From contig NW_004624732.1 in NCBI RefSeq assembly GCF_000247695.1, positions 43,535,796 through 43,599,795 on the forward strand: DNA of 64,000 bases, in the 5' to 3' direction. The translations under genes were made by a program, and so were the position numbers. The DNA is from Heterocephalus glaber. Taxonomy: Eukaryota > Chordata > Mammalia > Rodentia > Bathyergidae. Positions 46,830-58,934 of the stretch are shown here, piece by piece. Positions within the stretch are counted from its first letter, which is position 1, and each line of letters starts with the position of its first letter. A model generated the notes under the pieces. The model had not been told where the DNA came from and did no database searches. It worked only from the letters and a program-made list of their open reading frames with translations.

Positions 46830-48420
46830 TTTAAATTCTTACTGAATAGTTTAGATAAGGGTGTGCAAGGAAAATATATAGTTACAGTATATCTTGCAAG
46901 CTATGAATATGAAAATCCTCTCTATTAAAAACATGTAGCTTGCCTCCTGAGGCAGTAGCCTCTCTCCCCAGTACTGTGAGCACTCAAACAAAGCTACTAA
47001 CCTCCTTTTGAGGAAGATGTTATAGGAGTTCCTGCCCTGGGAAGTTTAGAGGAGTTGATCCAACACTTATATACAGTACATGATATTTGACTATATATAC
47101 CAAGTCAATAGTGACAGTACAGCTATTAAATGATTACCCCTGAACGTATTCTTAAAACATTTGGTCACATAGTTGGTAGTAGCCATAATTTTTTTAAAAA
47201 ATGTGTATTTCTATTACTCTACACACTTCTTAAAGAAACTGGAGTTCTTTTTATTTCTGTATTCCCAAATATCAGTACAATGATATGGAGTAGATATTTT
47301 AAAATGACTTTTGCATTTTTACTTTTATTTTTTTGAGTAGTCTATTTCTTTCTTACCTGCCTGTCTGCCTATTTGGTTGGTGGTCCCTATTCCTACTATG
47401 TCTGTATTTGGTATGCTTATTTTAATACAGTTGTGTGCATGATAAATTACACACTGATAAGGGATTTCCCAAAATGACAGAGCAATATAAAAATGAACTT
47501 GGAGAATCAATCAAGAAGTCCTTTCCAAGAAAACATTATGCATACAATCTTACTATACTTCATTGAGTAGAGTCATCAACCCAAAGGAAAGGTAACCCTT
47601 GCGTCCCAGGGTGGCAAACAAGTAGCATTCTGGTTGTTCTCTGTGCTGTTAAATATTCTGACCATCAACTTTGGTTTCTGTTCTAAGGCAATTTATGATT
47701 CTGATGAGAATATGCCATGTAATTATAATTTTTAAATAATGAAGCAATGGACAGTATATGAAAAATAAGGGATTATACAATGTCTACAAGAAGTTTACGG
47801 AAAATGATCATGATTAGGAGGAAAGTTCAGGAAGTAGTGATGTATGGAATTTTAATTTGGTATGCATATTGCAAGATGATTCATTTAGACTGAGTCTGTT
47901 TATTAGGACTGGTAGTGCTAGTTGTCATTAACTTTTATAATCCCAGAGCTTTGTTCACTAAGAGCTACCTCATTCTCTGGAGATGCATGCCAGGGTTGTT
48001 CATGTGGGGTAGTTACTTAAAAGGCCACAGCCAGGTCACACACTATTTAAAGCACTACTTCATTTAAGACAACTTTCAAGTGTTTCTTCTCCTTTCCTAT
48101 CTATGATTGCCCCATTTCAGTTTGCCATAGAACAGCTGTTTCGATATCCAGCATTTATCCGTTCTCCACATGCATCCAGCCCAGAGGGATTGTTAAGCAG
48201 ATCATTGTTTTAATTCTGGCTACATTCCAGGTCCCCATTATTAGTGATCCTGTCTTAACATTTACTGTTCAGTTTGGCTCACAGGTGATGTTGATTAAAT
48301 TGGATATGCCATCTGGGGTGGGTTTTCCTCTGGTAGACGCATTCAAGGCTGAGCACACCTACTGCTTCATTTTGGTCTGAGGCTTTATGTCACATTTGAT
48401 GGCATTCTGGACACAGTTTT
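46830..48420. other. Unique sequence, nothing recognised
   Basis: ORFs are 68 codons or shorter. No repeat recognised. Confidence 0.45.
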
Positions 48421-48429
48421 TTGCAATCT

Positions 48430-48560
48430 GGGCATGACTCCTGGCTTATTCATTTAGTAGTTGTGTGAAATTGGGCAGTCCACTTCACTATTTGGTGTCT
48501 TGTTTTGTGTATTGTTTTCCTGATGAATAAAAGAGAGAGAATAATCATTAATTTGTCCTT
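48430..48560 (+). mobile_element. MIR SINE
   Basis: 'gactcctggcttattcattt', 'agtagttgtgtgaaattggg', 'cagtccacttcactatttgg' and 'cctgatgaataaaagagag' match the MIR core in sense. Confidence 0.7.
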
Positions 48561-49109
48561 CGTTTCTTGTGAATTTTTAACTTTTACTAGGCAGCCACTT
48601 GGTACCTGACACTGCGAGATGTGGAGAAATACATATAAATAAGAATCAAGCCAGAGGAGATAATATATAAACAGAAAGGTGTTGATACTGCATGTACTTT
48701 CCATAAAACATCTCTTTGCCTGCAGATATAAGCAAAGATCTTTGGAAAGGGGGTGACATGATTACTGAACTGGATCTTAAAAATCAAGAGCACCAAACTA
48801 TTCTGTCATGAATTTAATCAATTAAAATAAACATGAAAATGTCACACATAAAAATTTTATTTTTAAACATTAGGGGAAAATAAAATGTACAAATTACTTA
48901 TTTTTTATTATTTTGCTAATTTAAACAAGCAAAGCAGTATTGGATAGGTGTGTTTTGAGCAAAAATGGCATGAGGTGTGAACAATTTTGAATGGGCTGTA
49001 GCCTTATTTGAACATGTGAATGATCTTACTATGGTGCTACAAAAACAAAATGAATGTGAAATGATGTTGGACATGAAAAATACCGATAATAATAAGAACA
49101 GTCATTGTT

Positions 49110-49372
49110 AGCACTTATTTTAGCTCTTACGATGTCCTAGGCATGATCATAGATGTTTTACATGTATTCACTCATTTAATCCTCACAGCTACCAATCAGT
49201 GAAGTTCTAGAGGTCAACCATATAAAAGGGTCAATATTTGACCTCTTTTAACCTACAAAAATGTCAGTTTCAAATGGTTTGTCCTAATACTACTTTCCAA
49301 ATTAACCCATGAGGACATGAGATGAAGAGAGGTTAAGTAACTTACTCAAGGTCACAGAGTTAGCAAAAGGTT
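49110..49372 (-). mobile_element. MIR SINE, antisense
   Basis: 'tagcacttattttagctctt', 'ttttacatgtattcactcat', 'ttaatcctcacagctacc', then 'gagaggttaagtaacttact' and 'caaggtcacagagttagc'. About 80 bp of unrelated or strongly decayed sequence separates the two halves. Confidence 0.85.
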
Positions 49373-49966
49373 ATTATTTTTCTAATTATTTATAGACATT
49401 CTTAATCTATTGGGTTTGTTACGTTGCAATAATAAAAATCCAATATATCTGACTTTAGCAAGAAAAATAATTTATTGAAAAGATACGGAATTACTGGAAG
49501 AATCAAAGAGAAAGCTGGACAACGGATTATTTCCCAAAGGCACTGGTTCTCATCACCTCCTCAACACCTCCCGCCATCACCTGTCACCTGGATGAATGAA
49601 TGCAGGAGGCTTCAAACTGCCCCCCTCCCGCTTTGGCCTGTACTGTTTCTGGGCTAAACGGTAGTTCAAATACCGTCACTCTTCTATGGAAACCTGCCAG
49701 TGGCTGCCATCGCACTCAGCAAAGCAGCCTCTTCACTCTGACCCCTTTGGCCCTTTCTGACCTGCCTCTTTCCCCCACACCCCTTTGATGCCCTTCCTCC
49801 TGCCCTCTCCCTATTTCTGCTCCACACACACGGTAACCCAAGGCACAATCCTGTCCCTCCTCAGACCTTAGCACCTGTAGGTCTTTCCCCAGATCTCCCG
49901 GTGGGTGACTCCCATACCTCCTGCAGATCTCTGACACATCACCTCAGAGAGGCCTTCTTTAATACC

Positions 49967-50068
49967 CATTTTATTTATTTATTTATTTATTTTTGGTACC
50001 GGGGATCGAACTTGGGTCCTTGCTCTTGCACAGCAGGTGGCGAAACCGCTGAGCTAAATCCCCCGCCC
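49967..50068 (-). mobile_element. ID-family SINE, nested in L2
   Basis: (TTTA)n tail, 'ggtaccggggatcgaacttg', 'gctaaatcccccgccc'. The duplication tttaatacc (49958-49966 and within 50069-50078) is present. Confidence 0.96.
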
Positions 50069-50097
50069 TTTTAATACCTCTCTAAAATCCTGCTCCA

Positions 50098-50187
50098 GGG
50101 CCAGGGATTTAGCTCAGGGGTTCTGCTGTTGCCTGCCTTGCAAGTGCAAGGTCCTGAGTTCAATCCCCAGTACCAAAAAAAAAAAAA
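50098..50187 (+). mobile_element. ID-family SINE, nested in L2
   Basis: 'gggccagggatttagctcag', 'gggttctgctgttgcctgcc', 'gagttcaatccccagtacc' and 13 A. It lies 29 bp beyond the oppositely oriented copy. A target duplication is not clear. Confidence 0.96.
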
Positions 50188-50449
50188 TATTCCTACCTCA
50201 ACAATGAACTTATCTTCCTCCTCCCTTTCATTTCTTTCTTCTTTGCACTCATCATTGTCCGATATACTGATTTGTTTTTACTATTGGTCATTTCAGAATA
50301 CATGAGACAGAAATATCTTACTATTTTGTTCAGAACTTGCAAATAAATGTTTGCTAAAGAAATGAATGGCTAAGGCTTGGAAAAGTAGAAACAAACAAAC
50401 AGAAAAGCACACAGCAAAATAAGATCTCTGAGGGTCCCTGAAGCTATGA

Positions 50450-50543
50450 CTCTTTTTTTTTCTTTTCCCAATACTAGAGATGGAAGCTAGGACCTTTTGT
50501 ATGCTAGGCAAATGCTGTATCACTGAGCTACAACTACTCTTTT
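50450..50543 (-). mobile_element. Old ID-like SINE
   Basis: Poly-T tail, 'tactagagatggaagctagg', 'tatgctaggcaaatgctgta' and 'tcactgagctacaactac'. Confidence 0.72.
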
Positions 50544-50549
50544 TAAATT

Positions 50550-51355
50550 ATGTTTTCAAATCCAATTCTTATGCTTATAGTTTTGGCTCCATATCCATGA
50601 ACTGGCCAGAGCAGAGTGGGGCAAATAGACCTGAGTTACTAAAAAATGGCAACCTCCTGGCATTACTATTTTTAACTTCAGAGAAAGGCGGGATGAATTC
50701 TGGACAGGTAAATTCAATAGCTGTGCCCCATAATTACACATACTGATCTTCTTGACTGAATTCACCATTTCTTATTATGTCTTTTGGTCATATAGTAAAT
50801 CATCTAGAATTCTCCAGAAACTGACTTCCATGAAAATTTGAATAGAAAATCAGACTTCCTAATGCAGACCATCCATTATAGTTTCCATTTCCTCTAGGAT
50901 TATTGTCTTCCCATATAGTAAACTTCAATATAAATATACATATTTGAAAATTGTATGACTTCTGTATGGGTTTTGAATTATTAATTAGGATTTTTATTGT
51001 ATCTTAAAATAGAGAAATTATCATTTTCTGATTTCATTTATTTTGCTCAAAATAATTATATTGTTAAAGTATATTGATATTTTATCAAAATATTGATAAA
51101 AAGGTAATTTTTAAAAATTGAATGACACCAAAGTAGGTAATACACAGCTACCTTAAGCAAGCTATTCACTTTGCTTCTGCCCAGTCTTACACTAGATAGA
51201 ATAGTATTACAGGCATTGCTTCATAAGCTACTAATTATCCCATATCCTGTATTTCAAGTTATTTTATATCATTGACAGCTTTTCATCCCACATTGGGCTG
51301 CCTTATTTTATTCAGGGACTACAGAGTATTCCCTTATATGAATATATTATAACTT
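50550..51355. other. AT-rich unique sequence, nothing recognised
   Basis: The 88-codon ORF (50480-50746) starts inside the preceding SINE and is not a gene. Confidence 0.5.
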
Positions 51356-51371
51356 ATTTTACCAATCTTTT

Positions 51372-51470
51372 TTGTTTGTTTGCTTGTTTTGTTTTTGGTA
51401 CTGGGGATCAAACTTGGGTTCTTGTGCTTGCAAGTCAGGCAGCGGAACCACTGAGCTAAATCCCCGGCCC
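51372..51470 (-). mobile_element. Young ID-family SINE with exact 12 bp target duplication
   Basis: (GTTT)n tail, 'ggtactggggatcaaacttg', 'caagtcaggcagcggaacca', 'ctgagctaaatccccggccc'. taccaatctttt lies on both sides (51360-51371 and 51471-51482). The 152-codon ORF (51372-51830) begins in this SINE and is spurious. Confidence 0.97.
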
Positions 51471-51739
51471 TACCAATCTTTTAATGTAGATACTTCTATT
51501 AAAAACAGGGCTGGAACTGATATCCTATGTATAAATGTCCACTGGTATTTTAAGAATAAATCCCCAAAAGTACATTTACTGAGTCAAAGTATGAATATAT
51601 TTTACATATTATGCATGTTACTAGGCTGTACAGCAGAAAAATTTACAGTAATGTATCATGCTGTACATCATGATGCTATACATACATCATCATGCTATCA
51701 TCAATATATGATAATGCTCACTTTCAGATGCTTGCCATT

Positions 51740-51815
51740 ACTTTGGGTTTGGTTTGGTTTGGTTTGGTTTGGTTTGGTGATGCTAGAGATTGAACCCAGG
51801 GCCTTACACTATCTT
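51740..51815 (-). mobile_element. ID-like SINE with expanded (GGTTT)n tail
   Basis: A (GGTTT)n run (51745-51778) leads into 'gatgctagagattgaaccca' and 'gggccttacact'. The 5' half of the SINE is missing. Confidence 0.7.
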
Positions 51816-51819
51816 TGTT

Positions 51820-52990
51820 ATTCAAATTGAAGGCACAAAATCTGTTGGCATGTCTGTGAATTCTAAACTCTGTATACTAGATCCTACATAAAGCCATTGT
51901 CATGGAATTGGAGATGAGTCAGAGAAATCAGTGCAGTGATCAAAGTTCCAAAAATAGCAACCTAAAGTGTTGCCCAATAGAACAATAGCTACTGGAACAC
52001 GGATTTGACCTTAGGTGAAAATTTCTAACATTTTCAGTAGTACCAGACCCTATTTAACATTGATAGATAGGTATAGAAACTCAATATTTGGGAAGGCAGA
52101 ATAAGCCAGACAATGGTAACTGCCCACCACCTCCGTTCTCCACTCCAGTCCTTGGCAGACAAAGATAATTCCACTGAATTCAAGTTCCACCTCTACACCC
52201 TAGACAGTGTCCCCAGTAGCCACTACAAACTCTTTGTAGATACAACAGGCACAATCTATTTGCCATCCCCAAGTAAAACAATGGTTATGTTGGACAAATG
52301 GGATTCAGAAGCTTATTGTGGGCCCATTATCTTTTACAGAAAGGTGAAAGTGTAAGTGGCCTATGATCTGGATTTTTCAAATCATCTGTCCAAGTGTCTG
52401 ACAGTATCAAAGAGGGAAAAAGGTTGAATCCTGAAACTTTCTTGTAATCTGTGTGTCTGTCTGCCTAGTGAAAATACTATTTAATGGTGAATTCAGAAAG
52501 ATTCTGTTAAGAACTTTGCTGATGGAGACAAAAGTGATCCCAGGACAACAACTGGATGTGACTTATCAAAATGATCAGGCAAATGGAAAGTTTGTATTTG
52601 TGTCTATTACTTGTTCAAAGATAAAACTTACACTATTTTCCAAGATTCATGCTATTTTCCTTAGTATTATGTTAGTAAGGACAAATAATAATATCTGCTA
52701 TAAAAAACTACCCCCAAGTCTCAGTGAATCAACAATAAAATGTATTTGTTGCTCCCACAGAGGTAAGAGTTTTTCTGGGTGCCTCTTGAAAGTAGTAACA
52801 ATGGGATCTAGACTCTGGCTGCTATGACTTCATGGACAGTTCTGGAATCTATGGTCCAATTGGTTGGGATGTAATCACATGGCCAAACCTGGAGCAGGTA
52901 GTTTATCTTCCTGTGTGCCCCAGGTACACAGGAAGGCAAAAGAATTTTATTTTTCATTGTAAATCCAGTCACAATATTTAATTGTTTAAA
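51820..52990. other. Unique sequence, no gene seen
   Basis: ORFs of 80 codons (52113-52355) and 124 codons (52453-52827) with no recognisable domain. Confidence 0.45.
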
Positions 52991-53002
52991 AATTTGCAGG
53001 AG

Positions 53003-53127
53003 AGGCGAGTGTGGTGGCACAGGCCTATAATCCTAGCACTTAGGAGGCTGAAGCAAGAGGAGGATTGCTGAGACTTCAAGGCCAGACTGAATTACATAGC
53101 AAGACCCTCTCTCAAAACACAACAAAA
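53003..53127 (+). mobile_element. B1-like SINE
   Basis: 'ggcgagtgtggtggcacagg', 'cctataatcctagcacttag', 'gaggctgaagcaagaggagg', 'acttcaaggccagactgaat', 'gcaagaccctctctcaaaac'. Confidence 0.93.
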
Positions 53128-53129
53128 TT

Positions 53130-53560
53130 TCAGAAACACTGTTTTGGTATATGTCTATGGGTTCTCTGTACCACGTAATTCCTCATTTCTGTGGGAGAAA
53201 TTATACTACACATATAGCTGGATTCATACTCCAATGTGAGAACTGGAAGTGATCTCAAGGGACTCCATATGTTAATTCACCTCTTCAGACAGGTAATCTT
53301 CTCTCCAGTGATTCTCATCAATTTTTAAACATCTTTGATTACTTTAATAATTTTTCTCCAAAGAGCCTATGTGTACAAATAATTTATCTACTAAACCACA
53401 TATACAAAGCAACAAGCGTTCATGTTTTCTGTATACAAATAATAATAAACATATAACAGCAAATCAGAACTTTTGATTTGAATACGGAATCTAGCCTTTC
53501 ACCCAGGTCATGTAAGCTCAGACAGAAACAAAGAAATCTTGAGTTCCAGTAACACTATGG
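53130..53560. other. Unique sequence, nothing recognised
   Basis: No ORF above 60 codons. Confidence 0.45.
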
Positions 53561-53564
53561 GTTT

Positions 53565-53925
53565 ATCTCAGTGTTGTAGACTGAATACTCTCAAACATCA
53601 TGCTGAAATTCTAACTGGCAATGTCACTGTGTTAGGAAATAGGTACTTTGTGGAAGTGATCAAGGTTAAATAAATTCATAATACTGTGGCCCTAATCCAA
53701 TAGGGTTGTTTCCTTTTAAGAAGAGAAACACCTGAAATTCTGTGTTTGCATGAAATAAGACCATGAGAGGACACCGCAAGAAGTTGCTACCTTCGAGCCA
53801 GGAGAAGACTTTAGGCTTGAGCTTAGACTTCCATCCTTCAGAACTATGAGAGAATACACACCTGTTAAGTCACCCAGTGTGTGACATTTGGTTACGGCAA
53901 CCCAACCAGAAAAATACACAGAGTA
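53565..53925 (+). mobile_element. ERVL-MaLR LTR (MLT1/MST-type)
   Basis: The full LTR layout is visible: 'gttgtagactgaatactctc', 'aaatcatgctgaaattctaa'-type head, 'caatgtcactgtgttagg', 'gtggccctaatccaatag', 'accatgagaggacaccgcaa', 'gaagttgctaccttcgagcc', 'tccttcagaactatgagaga' and 'ttaagtcacccagtgtgtga', ending 'caacccaaccagaaaaat'. It appears to be a solitary copy: no internal retroviral sequence flanks it. Confidence 0.85.
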
Positions 53926-53929
53926 AAAG

Positions 53930-55085
53930 ATAAAATTTCTACTATAGATCTTGAAAATAGACCTCTAATTTTTATTCTGTCAAAGTCAAACAATTAGTAA
54001 GAACCGTACAAGTATGTTCCTTTTGTAATAGAGTTTCACTTACAAAGGGAAATGTCTTAAATTTCATTTCTGTTACACGTGGTTCTCTATATATCTAGCA
54101 CCATGTATTCAAAAGAGCCCTAGGTGAAACAAGAAATAGCTCCATAAACAATTATTCCAGATTCATTCCAGTCTTTTTCACTATAATATCCGGCCTACTG
54201 GAGGCTCAAGTTCTATCTTCAATGTTCTTTTAGCCAGTTTTTGCATGTAATCATACACGTACATTACATGATGCTGAAACACCTAACCCAAGTTCTTCCT
54301 TTTAGATCGTTACAGAGGTGTGATGGAGAGATCATTACATTAAGTAAAGCATATTCAGCTTTGCCATCAGCAAATCATTTTCCTATTCTTATCTGTTTGT
54401 TTCTCTTTTGTAAAATCTTTTTGGTTTATGTCTTGTACTCGGAAGAACTACTTTGAAGATAATGATACACAGTGAAATAACTTCTTATTCTCTTATTATT
54501 TGATTATTAAACTTTGTTGTATCCTTTCATAAAATAAAAAAAAATTCAAAGGAATCAGTACATACAGAAGCAGGAAAAGTTATGGAGGCAAAATGCCAGG
54601 GTCACTCAAAAAGTAAAAATAAAAAAGCCCAAAAACATATTTTGTAGAGTTGCTGGTTGTTGGCATTTGCCTTGACTGTCTTTCTCCACCTCCATGTATG
54701 ATTTTCACACATGGATCATTAGTCTGCTTCTTTGTGACCAGTACAGACTTTAAGAATGTGAAGACCATTAGAAAACAGGTTTCAGCATCCCCATTTTAAT
54801 AATAAATATAAACACCCACTTATCCAGTACGTTTTATGCCTGCCTGCAACAAAAACAGCTGAACAGATTGTGATGAAATTCAGAGACTGACAGTCTGACA
54901 AAAAAATCTCTTTTTGTCTAAAATCTGGCTTCCATAGGTTTGTGCAAATCTAAATATTTGATTTTGCACTGGAAAAGGAGCCAGTCTTATGTACAATTTA
55001 TAAAATAAATGTGTAGATGCATGTTTTAAAATCTCTAAATTTTGTCAACACATACTGTCCAACGTTAAAGACTTCTCTCCCCCAC
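53930..55085. other. Unique sequence, nothing recognised
   Basis: ORFs are 71 codons or shorter (54241-54456). Confidence 0.45.
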
Positions 55086-55089
55086 ATTT

Positions 55090-55400
55090 TCCCCCTGTGA
55101 CTCGAGTATGTTTTCCCCCTGCTTTTTAAAGGTTTAACTATATTTATCTAATAAGAACCCTTTTGCAAACCAGTGTTTCAATAATGATTTAACAGTAGTT
55201 TCAGTGTCAAATTGCCCTTTCCTCAGCAGGGAGTTTTAAACCCTCCTGTATTATACTTCCAAGACACTCAGGAGTTGGGAGATGATAGAATATTTTCTTT
55301 GAAGTTTGCCTTCATAGCACACTAGGATGCAAACAAATTTCAGTCACTAAGCATTCAAACAATTCCAGTGACCAGGGCTAAATATTGTACCAAATTTTCT
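55090..55400. promoter_or_regulatory. Possible conserved noncoding block
   Basis: Repeat-free, with TAATGATTTAAC, ctatttatctaataag (GATA/TAAT-like) and two runs of atgcaaacaaat/attcaaacaatt. It precedes the stronger block at 56.5 kb. Inference only. Confidence 0.22.
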
Positions 55401-55404
55401 AATT

Positions 55405-56555
55405 ATATCTTTGTGATATTGGCTACGTAAGGTTAGGTGAAAAAAGTCTAGTTTCAACATAAAACTCTTTGTCTAAAAAGGACATCTGGACTTTGAAATA
55501 TTTTTGCTTGTTGGCCCCAAATCTCTCTTAGGCAAGTCATAATCACAATTTTAAAAAACCCTGTGGAAAATTTTAGGTATTTGTGCTGATAAATTCATTA
55601 CATATATATTAAAGGTGCTTATCATGCCAGAGATACATATGACAAGGCTAATATGTGCAAGTGGATTTCTCAGTTTATTCTCCTGCCATTACATTGTCTT
55701 TATGGCTTATGTGTAATCAAAATTTAGCTGCCTCATTACTGTTTCTTTAAGGGATTTCTTAGTAATTTCAGATCTGGAAAGTTGGACCTTCTCCTTATAA
55801 AGTTTATATATGACTTTTTCCTTAATAATGGTAGAGAGAGGGAAAAGGTTAAAAACTGTCCTCCCAAAACAACTAAAAATCAGAGTAAGAATAAAGAAAT
55901 ATCATGTGAATTGGGGAAATTCATAAAAATCACCATGTCCTATAAAATCTAATAATTTCGGACAGAGACTTCTCATCCTCTATCATCTTATAAAAAGAAA
56001 AAGTTAGCTAAGCATAGTCAAATAAGTCACGAGGGTGAACAAGGGAAAGGCTCACGGGGATTTACCACCTGCCACTCAAGGCTCATTTGCAAAAGTTTAT
56101 AATTATAAAAATAAATATCACTCAAGCTGTATCTGGAAGAATTACAAAGCTACACGGAAAGCTCACTCTCCCTACGAAGTTGCACAAATCAAGTCATTGA
56201 CCTGCATTCAGTTGAATGCCAGACAAGGCGCCTCTTCTTCTAAAGTACTGCGTACTCTTCAAACAGCAAGGGAGCACCGGCTGCTGTTTGATGCTGATGA
56301 CATTGAAAATTTAGGAGAACAGAAATCCCATCATTTTTCATTTGTATGCAAATTTGTCTGTTTCAGAAATTAACCCCTGGACCCCACGTCAGTTTTCATC
56401 TCCAGGAATTTTCTTTGCCAGCATCACATGGTATAGTCTTGTCACTATCCTGAGTCACTAGGCTTCCCTAGTTTAAAAATAAAACTAGCACCACCAAAGT
56501 CATAATGGTGATTTGTTTACCCTCATTACCGGTGGATAAAGAGAAAGGGAAGGAG
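55405..56555. other. Unique sequence between two enhancer-like blocks
   Basis: An ORF of 112 codons (56035-56373, plus) is Lys/Ser/His-rich and has no recognisable domain. No repeat is seen. Confidence 0.4.
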
Positions 56556-56559
56556 AGGA

Positions 56560-57130
56560 TTATTATAAAATGCACATCTCTAATGGCCAGCAGCATTGAA
56601 ATGCAAACTGCCTGTTTCTTGGGCCAAACAACTCTCATTGCCCACTTCTGGCAGTGTTAAGGTAAACCCGGGACAATGGATCAATCCTATTACCCTCCCT
56701 TTCAGCCGGGTCTTCAACTGTTAAAAAGTTCCTTTGTTACTTCCCACCTTAGACAAATGTCATCATCTACATGTGAAGGGGAGAGAGGTGATTGAGGGTT
56801 TTAATTGATGTGGATTTAATTATGCTAATTTAGACAGCTGTAAAGCATTTCAGCATAGCTACAGAATAGAGTGAGCAAATACAGGTGCCCTTCACCGTAA
56901 AGGCTTAATTTTTAACCTAGGTAACTTTAAAAGGGAAAGGGAGTTCAAAAGCTTGGACAATGTAGCAATTGTAGATTTAAGGTTCACCAACTGGCTGAAA
57001 TATTTAACAGGCTCTAAATATTCATTTCTAAACACTCCTCTTGATTAAAAGCCCCAGACTTGTCTCTAATTAGAATGGACAATTTTAAATGATGGTTTTA
57101 TCAAGAGATGATCCGAGATAACACTGAACT
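56560..57130. promoter_or_regulatory. Candidate developmental enhancer (conserved-looking, TAAT-rich)
   Basis: About 570 bp without any repeat. It contains cattgaaatgcaaa (56594-56607), a 12-of-14 match to the SOX-POU composite site, then tttaattgatgtgg, tttaattatgctaatttag with a neighbouring E-box cagctg (56800-56845), a TCF-like tcctttgttac, and cacctcttgattaaaag. Motif density is directly visible; conservation and activity are not. Confidence 0.4.
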
Positions 57131-57134
57131 AGAA

Positions 57135-58840
57135 TTAGAAAATTAGGACAGCTCTTTATTTCCATCTCTGAGGACAAAAACTGCACAATGGAAATAGTGA
57201 TTTTTAAAAAGTAGCAAAAAACTTGTAAAAATATTTTCTTAAAAAATGAAAGAGTCCTGATGTTTTTGAACTTTGATGACAAGGTGAATTTGCCTTGCCA
57301 CATATCCGACACAACTTTCAACCCCCTCTTTGCAACATGGGGACTTGCTATTCAGTGTCCTGAGTGGAAAAATCATCCTCATTTAATTCTTAAAATTTCT
57401 GTTGAATGCTAGTCTTCTTGCTTTTGGTTTTTGTTTGTTTGATCTGTTAATAACACAAAACTCTAAGTTGTTTGGAGCCTTAATAGGAATGGCACAGAAT
57501 CCTGTGCATTCTGAGAGGCCCAAGAAACACTGGCTGGCTATTTCTCTGCTCTAGAGAGAGCCTTGGCCTCAACTGGTAGCATTGAACAGGAAGCATATAA
57601 TCTCGTGAATGAAGAGGAGGGAGAAAATCTGAAGAACTCTCACGATATATTTTCTGTAGCTTGCTGAGGTGGGCAGGTCTGAAATGTCTCCACACTTCGG
57701 TCCCCTCTAGCTGCTGGCTGACGCTTTCTTCACAGCACAGGTGGCTTCCAAAGACACAGATTTTCCTCCTAGGAGGCCTGTCGTGGTTCCCCAGGACAAA
57801 GGGCTTATAAATGAATCATCCTCCCTTCTCCGCCTTGTCAGGCTTCTCTTCTGTGCATTTTCCTTTGTCCTCCACTCATCAAAGATGTAAATAGCTGGCA
57901 AAGAATAGAAGAAAGGAACAGGGCATCTAGCTTCTGCCCCACCCAGAAGGTGCAGGGAGACCTTTCCAATGTTGCCTCAGTTTTTGGTTAAAACACACAA
58001 ATGGGGGTGTGATCTGTGGCTCTGGTTTTTACTAACTCTTTAGATCTCTGATGAGTTATTTAACTTCTGTGATTTAACTGATTTACCAAACATAAAAATC
58101 ACTCCCAGTTCACACATTTGTTGGGGCTTCATAGGTAATAAGCACAAAAAGTGACCAAGAATGTGTGCAGCATACACTAGGCAGAAGATGATGCTTGCTC
58201 TTTCATTTTCTTCTTCAACCCCAAGACTTTATAGTTTAACATCCAGCACCTCCCACTCCCTTCTCTGCATTGACCCGTAAGCTCCCTTATTCATGTTCTT
58301 TCCTGAGAGTTTTCTATCAGTTTCTTTTTCCTTTAATCTTTTTTTAATTCCTTACCATTAGTCAATTTATTACTTAATCTTTTTTCTTTTTTGGCTTCTC
58401 CCGGATTATTTCATTATCTTCATCTTTTTTCATTTTTTGGAGAATTATAACAACAGTAGAGAAGGTAAGGTGTTGATGATTGGGGATCTCAAAGAATGGA
58501 AATAATTAATATCCTATACACTATAGAGAATATCTAATATTGTAGAGAAAATCCTGATATCATCATTTTACATAAGGGACTGATATAAATATATATAAAT
58601 TATTTCTTCTATTCTTTATGCCATGAGCATAATGTATAGAATCAAGTCACCAAAACACAATATGGAAGTGTTGTGATATACATTAGCTGTAGGTTTGAGT
58701 CCAACATGAGGTTTCTGTTCCTAAAATCACATACAAACCACAAGAATTGTAAGAATGTTGCAATCTTTTAATAGTGTTTTGATAAAATTAATCAATACAA
58801 ATTATAGAAGGCTTCTTGTCTCTAGCAACATGGGAAGCTG
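57135..58840. other. Unique sequence, nothing recognised
   Basis: ORFs of 60-80 codons on the minus strand (57085-57901), none recognisable. Confidence 0.45.
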
Positions 58841-58859
58841 AACTAATAAAAACCATTTT

Positions 58860-58934
58860 GGGGGTACAGGGAATCAAACTCAGGGCCTTGCACTTGCCAG
58901 GCAGGTGCTGTGCCACTAAGCTACCTCCCAGCCC
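58860..58934 (-). mobile_element. ID-like SINE with exact 14 bp target duplication
   Basis: 'gggggtacagggaatcaaac', 'cttgcacttgccaggcaggt', 'gctgtgccactaagctacct', 'cccagccc'. ataaaaaccatttt lies on both sides (58846-58859 and 58935-58948). The poly-T tail is nearly lost, so it is older than the ccgcctgcc-type copies. Confidence 0.93.

Larger units (their letters stand above)
49640..50330 (+). mobile_element. L2 LINE fragment split by two ID SINEs
   Basis: 'acctgcctctttcccccaca', 'gaccttagcacctgtaggtc', 'acatcacctcagagaggcct' (the 'cagagaggcc' landmark), the two IDs, then 'ttctttgcactcatcattg'. The L2 sequence resumes after each SINE. Confidence 0.78.

Noticed and set aside
51372..51830. 152-codon plus-strand ORF
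   Set aside because: It starts in the poly-T tail of an ID SINE and ends in another SINE, so it is repeat-derived.
53565..53925. Possible complete endogenous retrovirus
   Set aside because: Only an LTR is seen, with no internal gag/pol-like sequence or second LTR nearby; consistent with a solitary MaLR LTR.
56035..56373. 112-codon plus-strand ORF
   Set aside because: No recognisable domain and no homology I can name; lies between enhancer-like blocks.
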